DNA of 39,044 nt from Saprolegnia diclina VS20 (lineage: Eukaryota; Oomycota; Saprolegniomycetes; Saprolegniales; Saprolegniaceae). This document shows positions 21,971-31,800 of the stretch, in pieces. Each line of letters begins with the position of its first letter. Within the stretch, counting starts at the first letter, position 1. The notes beneath the pieces were generated by a model. That model did not search any database, was not told where the DNA came from, and saw only the letters and a list, made by a program, of their open reading frames with translations. The position numbers were made by a program, and so were the translations under genes. The DNA is taken from positions 21,339 to 60,382 of the forward strand of contig NW_008246094.1 in NCBI RefSeq assembly GCF_000281045.1. The letters are read 5' to 3'.

Positions 21971-23816
21971 TCAGCCGCGCAACGAGGAGCGGAGCCGTAC
22001 TTGCGCGAGCAGCTCATAGACGCGGTCGACGTCCGACGGCAGCGTGAGCTTGACGACGTCGCCACTGACCAGCGCAAGCGAGATGACGCTGAGCCCGAGC
22101 ACGACGGGCTTCTCAACCCTACAGGAGCGTGAGCAAAAACTCACGTCGTGGCAGATGCCAACTTGAGGATCGTCTCGAAAGGAAGGTCCTTCGTGGAGGC
22201 AAACATAAACATGCCGCATTTGCAGACGATGCGCCTAAGATTCGGCATCAGATCGTCCTGTGCTGAGAGCCCCACGACTTACTCATAAGTGATCAAGAGC
22301 TTGGACGGGATCTTCCCGACCATGCACGCGCCTTCAAACAAGACGACGCCGTCGCCGTACTCGCTCGACCTACCCAGTTCTGGCCAATGTATATCGATGC
22401 GTAGGCGTCTACCCGAGCGCAGTCTGCAGCGAATGGGCGTCTTGGGCCGTAGCACTAGGCGCCGGTCAACCCAGAGATCCGGCTCGGCAAGTACCTCTGG
22501 ACGACGCTGGCAATCGCAGTCGCCGCCAGTTCTTTCGCGAGCGTTGCGCGGTGCGTGACTTGCGCTTGCTTCTCTGCAAGCTTGGCTTGGATACCAAGGC
22601 GGTTCCGGGTCGCCATGCTCTCCCAGAGATCGTGCACAAGCCGTGCGACCTGCTCTCCGCGCGAGAGCGTACTAATTAACGAGGCCTCCTTGGCTTCTTC
22701 GGCGTCGGGCGACGTGTCGGCGAGATCGAGCTGGCGCCGTGACGTGGATGCCGTTGCACTCTCACGCCGAGGCTTTGGGAGGCTGTACTTTGTAAAGAGC
22801 GGCTCGAGAAGACTCAGAACGTGCGCGACAGCGAGCTCTTCAGTGTGCGCGTACTCTTCAAGCGGCAACGCCAGCTCCCGCAAGCTCGCCTTCATCTCGC
22901 TACCTCATGGCGCATATGAGACGCCTTCAACACATACTAGAAGCAAACGTGTCAAAGGCGCGCCGGACGTTGGCGACGTAGTCCGGGTCCAGTGCGATCA
23001 AGTCGTCGCCTGCGCAGACATTGACAACGTATGTCAAGGGACACAAAACGTACTGGTATCGTCTGCGTCGCAAAAGGCCGGCGTCGAGAGCATGGCCAGC
23101 GCATACCCCACTTCGACGAGCGCGGCGCGGAGACGGTTGAAGAGCGCGTCGGCGCGGGCGTGCAGCGCAGGATCGGACGCGGTGCTCAACGTCGGCGCGC
23201 CGCCCGAGACGCCCACGTACATACGCAGCACGCGAAGCTTGGACTCGGACACGCCAAGACACGTGAAGACATGCTCCGTCTTGGCCGGAAAGAGCGCGTT
23301 CGCCGACATCTGCAACGTGGACGTCGTCGGCTCGACAACGACATTTGTAAAGAGCTGGGTCCCGCGGGCCATGGTCGCATCAGCGTCGCTCACCTTGAAG
23401 CCGTCCGTGAGTACAATGGTGGCAAGAAGCTCATGGATAGCCGCCATGGCCACATCCGGGCGCAGCCGACCTTCGAAGATGACCCACTCCTTGGCGGCGA
23501 CGGGGCAGTCGCGCAGCCACGTCTTGGCGGCCTCAAGGTCTTCCGGCAACGGCGCAGATCCAGTGAGCGGCGTGAGCTTTGTAAAGTCGGGGTGTGTGGC
23601 GTAAACGGCCGGCGCGAACGAGGCATCTGTCAAGATCTCGGTGGTCTGCTGCGCCAAGGCGCTGAGCGAGAGCGCGTCAGAGGGCGCTGCGAAGGCCATC
23701 GACGGCGCCTCCAGCATCTTGTCGACGTCAACGCGCGTGCTGCTGCTTTCGTCGTCGTCGCGCTCGCTAAGGCCAAACTCGGACGCTTCCTCGTTCATCA
23801 TCTTGCTGTCTGCCAT
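21971..23816 (-). CDS. GRAM-domain protein
   Basis: Six exons (23054-23816, 22949-23009, 22471-22899, 22283-22423, 22163-22234, 21971-22118) join in frame over introns of 44, 49, 47, 48 and 44 nt to give about 537 residues. The first 250 residues are unrecognised, starting MADSKMMNEE and acidic/serine-rich. Residues about 275-410 are mainly helical and charged. The last 120 residues form a GRAM/PH-like fold: FEGACMVGKIPSKLLITYE, then IVCKCGMFMFAS, then LPFETILKVEK and strands ending with a helix VDRVYELLAQV. GRAM domains bind phosphoinositides or phosphatidylserine at membranes and contact sites. The splice sites at 22949 and 22163 use weak GTT donors, chosen because they alone keep the frame with a normal intron length. 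No START-like or VASt domain was recognised. Confidence 0.65.
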
Positions 23817-24449
23817 GCTGCAAGATGGACGTGCCAGAAATAGGCCGGATCTTGTCTCAATAAAATAAAATAAATGGTGCACGTGTTTTTTAATATATTC
23901 TTTTACTCTACCCAGGTGTTTTAAATACCTTGTTCGGTTAAAAGAACGCGATCCGCGGGACTTGAATGACGTGCACGATGATCCCAGACCATCAAAGGCA
24001 ACGACCTCCAACATCATTGCGCCCAGACGTGTAAGCGACGTCGCCTGCTGGTACTAAATTACTACCGCAGATGGATCCCAGGACCATTTTTCTTTAAAGC
24101 CGGTCGCCCGGGTCCTTTCCAAATAGCTCATGAAGTAGACAACGCGAGCGCAATATCGCACTTGGAGCAGGCGATAATAGATAGTCGACGGCTGGCGCGG
24201 ACAGTATTAGTGACGCCAAGGGAGTGCTAACGACCGTCGTCGTCCACATAGCGAGGTGCTCCAAACACTGCTACAGTAATATGAGCTCGAGGGCCCCATC
24301 GTGGTTGTGTTGCACGTACATTAGGTAATCGAAGGCCGTTGTTGCTGGCTTTTCTGGACGACCGCTCCAAGCGCCTCGTTACGGATAGCAAAGGGTGCTG
24401 CGTCGTGGACCCCAACCTCACAACTGACCCTACCATTGAGACCACAGCA
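23817..24449. promoter_or_regulatory. Divergent intergenic region, AT-rich leader
   Basis: About 630 bases between two divergent start codons. The part next to the minus-strand gene has ATTTTATTTTATT-like runs. No Inr+FPR match, tRNA or repeat was recognised. The open frame of the GRAM gene extends upstream into here (to 24017), but that part lacks the coding style, and MADSK at 23816 is the better start. Confidence 0.4.
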
Positions 24450-25445
24450 ATGGACGTTGCGTTGCTTGGAAGCGAAGCCAGACATTACACCGTTATCAAT
24501 TCGCGACCGCTGATTGGTCAAAAGAATGGCATGTCGACTTGCACCATTTCGGAACAAGCCAGCATGGGGATCGAGAGCCAAGCTTGGTCGCTGCCGCTGC
24601 GCATCACGATGGCCGTCGCTTTGGCCGCGATGCTTGTCGTCAATGGCATCCACAGCGTCAGCGGCGACATGCGCATCGCGGCGCTGGCGAATCCGAACCT
24701 CCTCACGCCGTCGACCATGTTTTTTGTGCTCCTCGGGCCCATCTACGTCAGCCTTGTCGGCTTTGTTGGGCGCGAGTGCTACGCGCCCAACACGACGATC
24801 CCTGCCATGCACCGCGTGTACGTCTGCTTCATTCTCAGCTGCGTCTGCAACGTCGCGTACCTCTCGTGCTTTGTGGGCGGGTACACGCACGTGGCGTTCG
24901 TCGCGATCTTCATCATGTGGCTCGCACTCTTTGCCGCCTACTTGGTCATCGAAGACAGCGTCGAGCCGATCGTGGTCACGTCAATGCTGCTCAGTAGCAA
25001 CGCCAACCACGCCTTTGCGACCTCGTCGCTGGCCGACGTGCTCTGGATCCGAACGCCGCTGACGCTCTACTGGGCGTGGACGTGCGCGGCCGCGACGGTC
25101 GCGCTCAACGTCTCGATCGAAGCGCTCGGCGTGCACGAGATGAGCATCTACATCTTCTGGTGCGGCATGTGGGTGCTCGCCAACACGCTTATTCTGATTG
25201 GCACGGGCGACGTGCCCTTTGCGTTTGTCGCATTCTACACGCTGTTGGCGATCGCGCGCAAGTCGGCCGAGCTCACGGACCGCCTCGTGCCGCAAAACCC
25301 CAATTATACCGAGCACTACGCGGTGCAGGTCATGGCAACCGTCGGCGCCTTCGTCTTTGGCAGTCTCTTTGTCTTTCTCGTGCTCCACAAATGGTGGCGC
25401 GGTGATGCGTTTCCGCGGTATGTACCTCGAATGGTCTACAGATGA
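24450..25445 (+). CDS. Eight-span integral membrane protein
   Basis: 331 residues with about eight hydrophobic spans beginning with SLPLRITMAVALAAMLVVNG and ending with VFGSLFVFLVLHKWWRG. The first pair, with an NG pair at the end of span 1, TPSTMFF and PIYVSLVGF at span 2, recalls the 7-8-span bacterial and eukaryotic proteins distantly related to TspO/tryptophan-rich sensory proteins; this is weak. The start could be 24339, 24450 or 24528; 24450 gives a short cytosolic lead. A strong GTATGT donor at 25418 and a TAG acceptor at 25467 define a 50-nt intron; splicing it would replace the last nine residues and move the stop to 25513, giving 337 residues. Function unknown. Confidence 0.65.
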   Translation: MDVALLGSEARHYTVINSRPLIGQKNGMSTCTISEQASMGIESQAWSLPLRITMAVALAAMLVVNGIHSVSGDMRIAALANPNLLTPSTMFFVLLGPIYVSLVGFVGRECYAPNTTIPAMHRVYVCFILSCVCNVAYLSCFVGGYTHVAFVAIFIMWLALFAAYLVIEDSVEPIVVTSMLLSSNANHAFATSSLADVLWIRTPLTLYWAWTCAAATVALNVSIEALGVHEMSIYIFWCGMWVLANTLILIGTGDVPFAFVAFYTLLAIARKSAELTDRLVPQNPNYTEHYAVQVMATVGAFVFGSLFVFLVLHKWWRGDAFPRYVPRMVYR

Positions 25446-25967
25446 CAGTTCGAATGTGTTGCTGTAGCCTCTTGTCGGCGTCTTCGCGAGGCACGTACGG
25501 CTCCCTCCCATAAGCAAACGTTCCGGCCGAGCGGCGTCATGCTGCGCTCCACGCACCACGGTCATAATGAGGGCCTCGCAGCGAGCAGATGCTTCCTGCC
25601 GTTTAGGAATAACGTCGTTTGCATCACTCAATATACGTACTACTGTTGTATACTCTTTGCCTTCTCGACTTGATGTACAGGGTATAAATGAAGTACGTGT
25701 CGATGGGAGCCCCATCGAGCCGCCACCGTAGTCCCATCACTCGGTGCAACGGCTGCACATTTTGCAATGGCTTGCGAGGTCGGATCGCAGCGAAGGAATA
25801 TTTTGCCTTTGGTTGCTTCGAAGGTGGTGCTTTTGTCGTCATTGCTCACGGGCTACTTACATCACACAAACCCTAAAAAAATGAGCATAATATATACGAT
25901 GAGTATGCACAACATCTCTTGCACTACGACGACGACAACGACACTTGACGAATAAGGAGCCACGGGC
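25446..25967. other. Intergenic between convergent genes
   Basis: Holds the possible alternative last exon of the upstream gene (25468-25513) and then sequence with no convincing frame. Short ACGACGAC-type simple repeat at about 25926-25942. No other element recognised. Confidence 0.4.
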
Positions 25968-27236
25968 CTACACGGCCGTCGTAGCGCGAAAAGCAATGTC
26001 GATGGCCATGCCGTACGGTGCCTCGGGCTTGGGCGCGAGGCTGTTGTTGACGGTCCCAAACACGTGGCTCGTCGGCGCGTGGACGTTCATGAGCTCGAGC
26101 TTCTCGTCGTCGTGCTCTTCTTGCAATAGCCGGTCGGCTTCGTCCTCGTCGTCTTCGACCGCCACCGTCCGCGAGTGACGGGATTCGCTCGTCGTTTCTT
26201 CCTTGGCGGCAGCGGTCGGCCCTCGGTACAAGTTGGCAAGCATGCCAACCACGGCAATGACGAGGCCAACGTACTGCAGCGGCGCCAGAACGTGGCCAAA
26301 CACCCATATGCTCACGGCCATCGTCAGGATCTTTCGAGCCGTCCCGACCATGCTCGTCATGAGCGCGCCAAAGTGGGAGATCATGAGGAAGATAAACATT
26401 TGGCCAATGCCGCCCGTGACGCCGAGCACGAGCAGGTCCGGGAGCAGCTTGGTGTGGCGCGGGAGGTCGTCCCATGTCTCGGTCGTGGCCGAGACGCTGA
26501 AAAAGACAGCCGCGAGGAGCACCGAGAAGCAGTTGATCTTGTGCATCATCGTGAACGGGCCCATTTGGTACTGCGTCATAAACTTCTCTTCCAAGGCGCC
26601 GGTCGCGCCGTCAAAGCCGAGCGAAATGAGCACGAGGAGCGCACCCAGCGCAGCGTCGGTCGCTGGTGATTCTGCGTGGCGGCGCTGCATAAACGCAAAG
26701 AAAATGATGGCGCCCAGCGTCACGAGCGCGACGCTCGCGTACTTGCGTCGCGGGTACGACTTGCCGAGGAGGAGGCCAATGGCCATGATCGGGATCGGCT
26801 TGCACGTCTTCCCGAGCACGCGAAAGATATACGAGACGTAGCGGAGAGCGAGCACCGAGAGGTACGACGAGCAAAACGTCGTGAACGAGAGGAGGAGGAA
26901 CACGTGCCAAGGCGCCGTGTCGATGCGCTCACGGCCGAGGACGCGGCCGGCGTACGAGATGCAGGCGTAGATGATGCACGAGACAAACATGAGCACAAAC
27001 TCGTTCGGGCCCTTGCCGTCAATCGTCAGGCGCTCGAGCAGGTACGCGTAGAGGCCAAAGCAGACAACAAGCCCGAGCGAGTAGAACGCAAAGAGGACGC
27101 CCGAGGCTGGCGCCGGCGCCGCCGGAAGGCGGAAGCACTGGAAGAAGCACTCGTACTTGTAGATCGTGAAGCGGTGCGAGCGCAGCTCAACAACGTCGTC
27201 GCTCTCTTTCGCCTGCGTGGGGTTGGCCGCGACCAT
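25968..27236 (-). CDS. SLC35B1: SLC35B1/HUT1-family nucleotide(-sugar) transporter
   Basis: 422 residues, no intron, ten hydrophobic spans. The family signature is plain: SYIFRVLGKTCKPIPIMAIG, followed by a basic loop and the MQRR turn, then MMHKINCFSVLL and FGALMTSMVGTARKILT. These correspond to the SLC35B1/HUT1 blocks (LGK-CKPIP and the ITTTRK-like motif). Members sit in the ER membrane and carry UDP-galactose/UDP-glucose or exchange ATP for ADP; the exact substrate cannot be read from sequence. Met at 27236 is preferred over an upstream in-frame Met at 27350 because a core-promoter-like element lies between them. The C-terminal tail of about 80 residues is longer than usual, acidic, and ends without the usual di-lysine signal; it holds an acidic dileucine EADRLL (Leu370-Leu371). 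Confidence 0.88.
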   Translation of the reverse strand: MVAANPTQAKESDDVVELRSHRFTIYKYECFFQCFRLPAAPAPASGVLFAFYSLGLVVCFGLYAYLLERLTIDGKGPNEFVLMFVSCIIYACISYAGRVLGRERIDTAPWHVFLLLSFTTFCSSYLSVLALRYVSYIFRVLGKTCKPIPIMAIGLLLGKSYPRRKYASVALVTLGAIIFFAFMQRRHAESPATDAALGALLVLISLGFDGATGALEEKFMTQYQMGPFTMMHKINCFSVLLAAVFFSVSATTETWDDLPRHTKLLPDLLVLGVTGGIGQMFIFLMISHFGALMTSMVGTARKILTMAVSIWVFGHVLAPLQYVGLVIAVVGMLANLYRGPTAAAKEETTSESRHSRTVAVEDDEDEADRLLQEEHDDEKLELMNVHAPTSHVFGTVNNSLAPKPEAPYGMAIDIAFRATTAV

Positions 27237-27251
27237 GCTGGCAGAGAGGAC

Positions 27252-27267
27252 AGATTGCAGATTGATG
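27252..27267 (-). promoter_or_regulatory. Probable oomycete Inr + FPR core promoter
   Basis: On the minus strand CATCAATCTGCAATCT matches 12 of 16 positions of GCTCATTYYNCAWTTT, with the central TCA-T and CAAT blocks kept. It lies 16 bases upstream of the transporter ATG at 27236. Confidence 0.45.
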
Positions 27268-27377
27268 ACGACCAAGTGCAATGTCCCAAACGAATGACAT
27301 GGGACAAACAGGTTTGTCCCGGTTGTTTTGGTGGTGGCTGCGAACCACACACGTGTGAAAATCCATGCACGGTTTTT

Positions 27378-27610
27378 TCACGTGTTTTTCACGGGCAAGC
27401 GCGGGCGCCTCGTCCCATCCTCGCTGTCTGACACGATGAGTCGCGCGATCTTGGTGCTGCAGGGTAGGCGGTGTAGCGGGATTTGCTTGTCGACTCGCTG
27501 ATAGCGGTGGGTGTTGGCGCCTCGAGAGGACCGTGCTTCTCTAGCTGGATCCACATTGCTGTGGCACTCAGGATGGCATCAGGATCCCATTGCCCTACGG
27601 CGAACGCCAT
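27378..27610 (-). CDS. Possible small spliced gene, unknown
   Basis: Exon 27495-27610 and exon 27378-27456 join in frame over a 38-nt GT-CAG intron to give 64 residues, starting MAFAVGQWDPDAIL and ending RRPRLPVKNT. The second exon reads smoothly with SDSED and basic residues. The GC3 bias is weaker than in the neighbours, the intron is short and no family is recognised. It could be part of a longer transcript with an exon upstream, or chance. Confidence 0.3.
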
Positions 27611-27797
27611 AGCTTTTAGCTCGGCATACTCTAGTACTAGTAGTAGCTTCCAACGTTCTCCAGATATACAAAACAGTCAGGACACAGTTGCAGCGTTGTC
27701 GAGTCTTATTGCTATAAGAATGATCACACAAACATGAACGGCGCGATGCTCCGAAGGCAGCGGGTGTCGCTGCCACACGTTGCCGCAGCCAAGTGAC

Positions 27798-28199
27798 TTA
27801 GCCGAGAAGGGGCGGGTAGTTGGAGCGGTCGTCCTTGACAATGACGCCGTAAAAGATGCTAAAGGCGCCGACGACCCAGAGCGTCAGCGTCGTGTAAAAG
27901 CCAAAGCCGTTGCCGAGGCCGAGCGTGAAGAAGGCGAGGAAGATGACGTAGAGGCCACTGCCAATGTAGCCTTCGAGGAGCCCAAACCATGCGAGCGGCT
28001 TCTTGAGGCCAAGGCACGCGACGGAGACGAGGACGAGCGAGAGGCCGAGGTAGTAGACACGCAGGGCCACGCGCGTCGTGAGGCTCTCGAAAGAGCCACC
28101 GTAGCCGTCGCCGATGAAGCTCCAGATGGCCGCGGTGGTCGCGAGGAGGCCGCAGACGGCGAGCGCTACTTGGTGCACTTTGCGGAAGCTGATCGCCAT
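27798..28199 (-). CDS. Four-span COPI-associated-like membrane protein
   Basis: 133 residues with four hydrophobic spans. The layout and the FGLLEGYIGSGLYVIFLAFF block between spans 2 and 3, with a Gly-rich turn and a final FSIFYGVI, fit the COPI_assoc family (PF08507; yeast Tvp15-type Golgi membrane proteins). Members cycle in early Golgi/COPI vesicles. Met at 28199 is chosen; the frame stays open to 28349 but the extension is unlike coding sequence, and a TCATTTCC initiator-like element lies at 28221-28228 on the same strand. Confidence 0.6.
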   Translation of the reverse strand: MAISFRKVHQVALAVCGLLATTAAIWSFIGDGYGGSFESLTTRVALRVYYLGLSLVLVSVACLGLKKPLAWFGLLEGYIGSGLYVIFLAFFTLGLGNGFGFYTTLTLWVVGAFSIFYGVIVKDDRSNYPPLLG

Positions 28200-28506
28200 G
28201 GTCTTTTGCACTTCTTTTTCGGAAATGACTGCGATCTTGATACGACCCACAACGGTGCTGCACCTAATTGGCCAAAATGGATACGAATTCAGCCAATCCA
28301 CATCGTCCGTGCTAGTCTTTCGGGCAATTGAAGTTGAAGCTGGGACCAAGAGCGGCCTTAGCCATCCATCACAACGCTTTCAGTCCTTCACAATGCGATA
28401 GAATGCTTGTTGTGGAGTCCTCTTTCATCAAGAGCAAATCTGTACGCTCGACCACGAACGGCACAGAGAGCCACTACGTATGCTCTTCGCTCGTGATTCT
28501 CGGCAG

Positions 28507-28860
28507 CTACGAGAGCTCACCGCTGCCTGCGCAGCTGAAATAGAACTCGAGGCGCGTTTGCCACAACATTTCATTTCTCGCCACGATACACGACGCGGCG
28601 CCCGTCTCCAACTGGTCGCATGTGACCAAGACACTCGAACCAACGCCAATGCCCAAAGGCGCGCCGCCAGGACCAACGGCTGACGATTTCGAAGACCTTC
28701 CATTGCATGCTGATGTGACGTTGTGTGCCGAAGCGGGAGGGATATCGAAACCAGAGTTTTCGACCACGATAGCCAGTGGGTCGAAGTACTCCTCCTTGCA
28801 CAGCGAGCGCCACCTCGCGCAAAGACGCAGCAAGTTATCGTCGTCAACATTCAAGCTTTG
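28507..28860 (-). CDS. Open frame of uncertain status, perhaps a last exon of the upstream gene
   Basis: An open frame of 115 codons on the minus strand reads LLRLCARWRSLCKEEYFDP near its start and then becomes low in recognisable structure. It has no ATG start, and the only in-frame link to the beta-helix gene upstream would need a weak donor and an unusually long intron (about 105 nt). The opposite strand is also open here (28622-28912). It may be the true C terminus of the surface protein, a decayed exon, or chance. Confidence 0.25.
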   Translation of the reverse strand, partial: QSLNVDDDNLLRLCARWRSLCKEEYFDPLAIVVENSGFDIPPASAHNVTSACNGRSSKSSAVGPGGAPLGIGVGSSVLVTCDQLETGAASCIVARNEMLWQTRLEFYFSCAGSGELS

Positions 28861-28869
28861 TAGGTTGAG

Positions 28870-31800
28870 TTACAAAACTCCCAACTCTCCTGCAATTGCA
28901 AACGAGCGTTAGATTAGTCGTGGTCGTAGAGCCGACGATGCTGTTGGCGCAGCTCGGACGTGGCTTCACGCACGAGGTGCAGCATCGCCGGAATACAGAC
29001 GCGGCCGTGTGGTCGGTACACACCGGCCGTGCATGCCTCGAACAAGGCCCATCGATATGCACGCTGCCACCGTAGTCGCACTTGGACTTGAATCGCTGCT
29101 CGGCGCCGGTGCCGCATGGCGGCGAGGTCCGTGCGCGACGAGTCGAGCACTTCCTTGCCGATAAGAACACCAGCAAGGACGACGGTTGCAAGGCCGCTGC
29201 CGAGGATCACCATTGCAATACGCTCGGCGTTGCCGTCCTGGGGCGCCGAAGTGTGTACAATGCCGAGGAAGAGCGTCAGACATAGCTGGAACTGCATGAC
29301 GCTCGACACGAGCGTATCTGTCCACTGCTTGTACGGCTTGAGAAAGAGCAGTAGCGCCATCGTGAGAAAGCTAGTTTGCATCAACCTAATGTCCATGACA
29401 TCGGGACATCGTCGTACCAGATGAGCATGCCAACCAGCGCCTGCGCGAGCATCGAATCGAGGAAGACAACGCCGACACTCATGAGCAGTCGCCGCACCAA
29501 GTCGACGACTTCGCAGTACCAGTAGCGCACGTCGTCTACATGCACTCGTTTTAAATCACTTCTGAGGGAGAGAATCTCGGTACAGTTGTTGTAGATAAAG
29601 CCAATGCGACTGAGCACGAGTGGGTCCTACTCAAAAAGCGCCATGCGTCCATTTAGGGTATCCTCTCAACATCAAGACGACCTGGAGGTTGCGCTGCTGC
29701 ATGTACACGCCCAAGTAGTAGTCTTGTACATCGAGGAACTTGGACATGGGCGTGTACTTGCGCTCGTTGCGGCCGAGGACAAGGTGGGCGCGCATCTCGC
29801 GAAGCCACTTGGCGCGAAGGGCGGCAAAGTGCGGTTGCCGAAGGACCCGTACGCGGTCGTCGACGCGGCGTATGCGGGCGCGGTAGATGAGGAGCCCGAA
29901 CAAGACTGGGACGCCAACGACCCAGAGCGCAACGCCGACACCCGCCACACCGGCGTAGAGAAACCACTCGGACGAGAAGCACGTCAGCGTTCGATCGACG
30001 ACGAGAACGTACGCGGTGCTCGTTCGCTCGCAGTGGAAAATCGAGAGCACCTTTTGAGCGACCATCGGATAGGTGCAAAGAAGAAGCCAAATGCCAAGCC
30101 GGAAGCACTTGGCCTTGTACAGCTGGAGGTTCAAGCGGAGCTTGACACGCGCCTGCCACACGCGCAAGTTGCTTCGAAGCAGACGCTCCTTCATCTGCGC
30201 CGTTTGAAGGCGGTGCAAAAGCGGGCACACTTGGTGGTGCGACATGTACACCGGCAGGCCCGTGGCGTGGGCTTGCGACGTCCCGATCGTGCGCTTGATT
30301 GCAACGTGGCACTGCTTGTGTGCGACGAGGCTACCACGACGAGCAATGAGCTGGCCGTCGCCAAACTGCTGCTGCAGCGTAGCATAGGCATCGCGCGAGA
30401 GCGACTCGAGGACGGGGAAGCCGCAGTGCAGACAGCTGCGAGGAATGCGGTCGAGCTTGGCTTTGTACAGATACGTGCCGCGCCAGTCAAAGACTCGGAG
30501 GATGCCCAGAAACACCGCCATGGATGCCAGCGTGAGCCTACGCATCAACTTCTGAGTCGTCGTAGTCGTATCCGCCTCGAGACCCACAGGAAAATACCAA
30601 AGTAGTTGGTCGACAAGAGGCAGTTGATGCGAATCATCGAGAGCCAGTCCTAGCCACAGCAGTGTCATACTGACGACATTGACGCGTGGACGTACGAGGT
30701 TAAACTGCGACGATGCCTGCATCGCGTCTTTGACCGATGGCGGCCACACGGTTTTGTAGTTGGTGTAAAAGTTACCGAAAATCTGCAGAAAACCGAGCAG
30801 TAGTTTGATCTTCTCGGGGTGGAGTACGAGGACGGGCGACTCGTACTTGACGCCAAACACGTGGTGCTGGTTCTGCGTGTGCTGGTAGTGTCGAAACAAC
30901 AGCGTCGAGTGCAGAAACCCCCAACACCCGCGCTCGTCGCGATACTCGGTCGACACGCGGCGCTTCCTCGGGCGTCCGTTGCTTGGTGCGACGTGGCCTT
31001 TCTTGAAGGCGCGGTCTGCTTGGGCGTTATAGAGCAGGTACGCCTCCGAGTCGTCCTATCAAATTCGAACATTGAATGACAAGCACCAATGAGAACTGGT
31101 GTCCGACCGTCAAGAAGCTCGAGATGGCGACGCCGCTCCAAATGCAAAGAATGAGAAAAGCTCCGGGAATGACAACCCAATTGACGTGGGCAAGCGATGT
31201 CTCGGTCGACGTGCAAGCTAGTCGTACGGGTTTAGAAAAATCGACAGACGATATGGTGTACCGACACAAGCCCCAGATGCGGTGCGGGCATAGGACGCAG
31301 CGCAGACCGAGCACCCAACACCGTCGTAGCCTTCCGCGCATGTCGCATTGCCCGCGCACGCACCAATTACCTACGCAGAGATTTCCCGTTAGAATACAAA
31401 AGCTAGTGATGGCAGCAACACTGCAAGGCGTCGACGACAGGTTGGTGACGCAGGCAAAGACACGACTCGCGGGCCAGTGCTTTTTGTACTCGAGAAGCGG
31501 CGTGTTTGACATGCACGTATATAAACTCTGCTCCAACGGCACCGATGCGTTGATGTAGCCAAGGCATGGATCGGTGCTGGACCAGAGGCTGGGGTCGCAC
31601 GTAGTCGATGCCTACATCGGGTCAGAATTGCGAACACCCTGCAAAAGCGTTTACCGAGCTAGGTACAGCGGCGAGCGTATAGCCTGGTGCGGCAACGAGC
31701 GCGGTAGCAGGCTCGCAGTTCACACCGAGCGGGCACGGAAAGCACCCAATGCCACCGAGACTACATATGCAAGAGCGTCAAATGGCCTGCAGCACCTCTG

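Noticed and set aside
22119-22144. A 26-nt intron in the GRAM gene starting with GTGAG
   Set aside because: A donor 18 bases upstream gives a 44-nt intron and a better GRAM alignment.
22555-23604. 349-codon plus-strand frame over the GRAM gene
   Set aside because: No domain, low-complexity Ala/Ser product, and it runs through the introns of a better supported minus-strand model.
26676-27431. 251-codon plus-strand frame opposite the transporter
   Set aside because: A charged Arg/Glu/Asp-rich shadow with no motif; the transporter on the other strand has family signature blocks.
29604-30605. 333-codon plus-strand frame over the surface-protein gene
   Set aside because: Charged, featureless product; the opposite strand encodes clear membrane spans.
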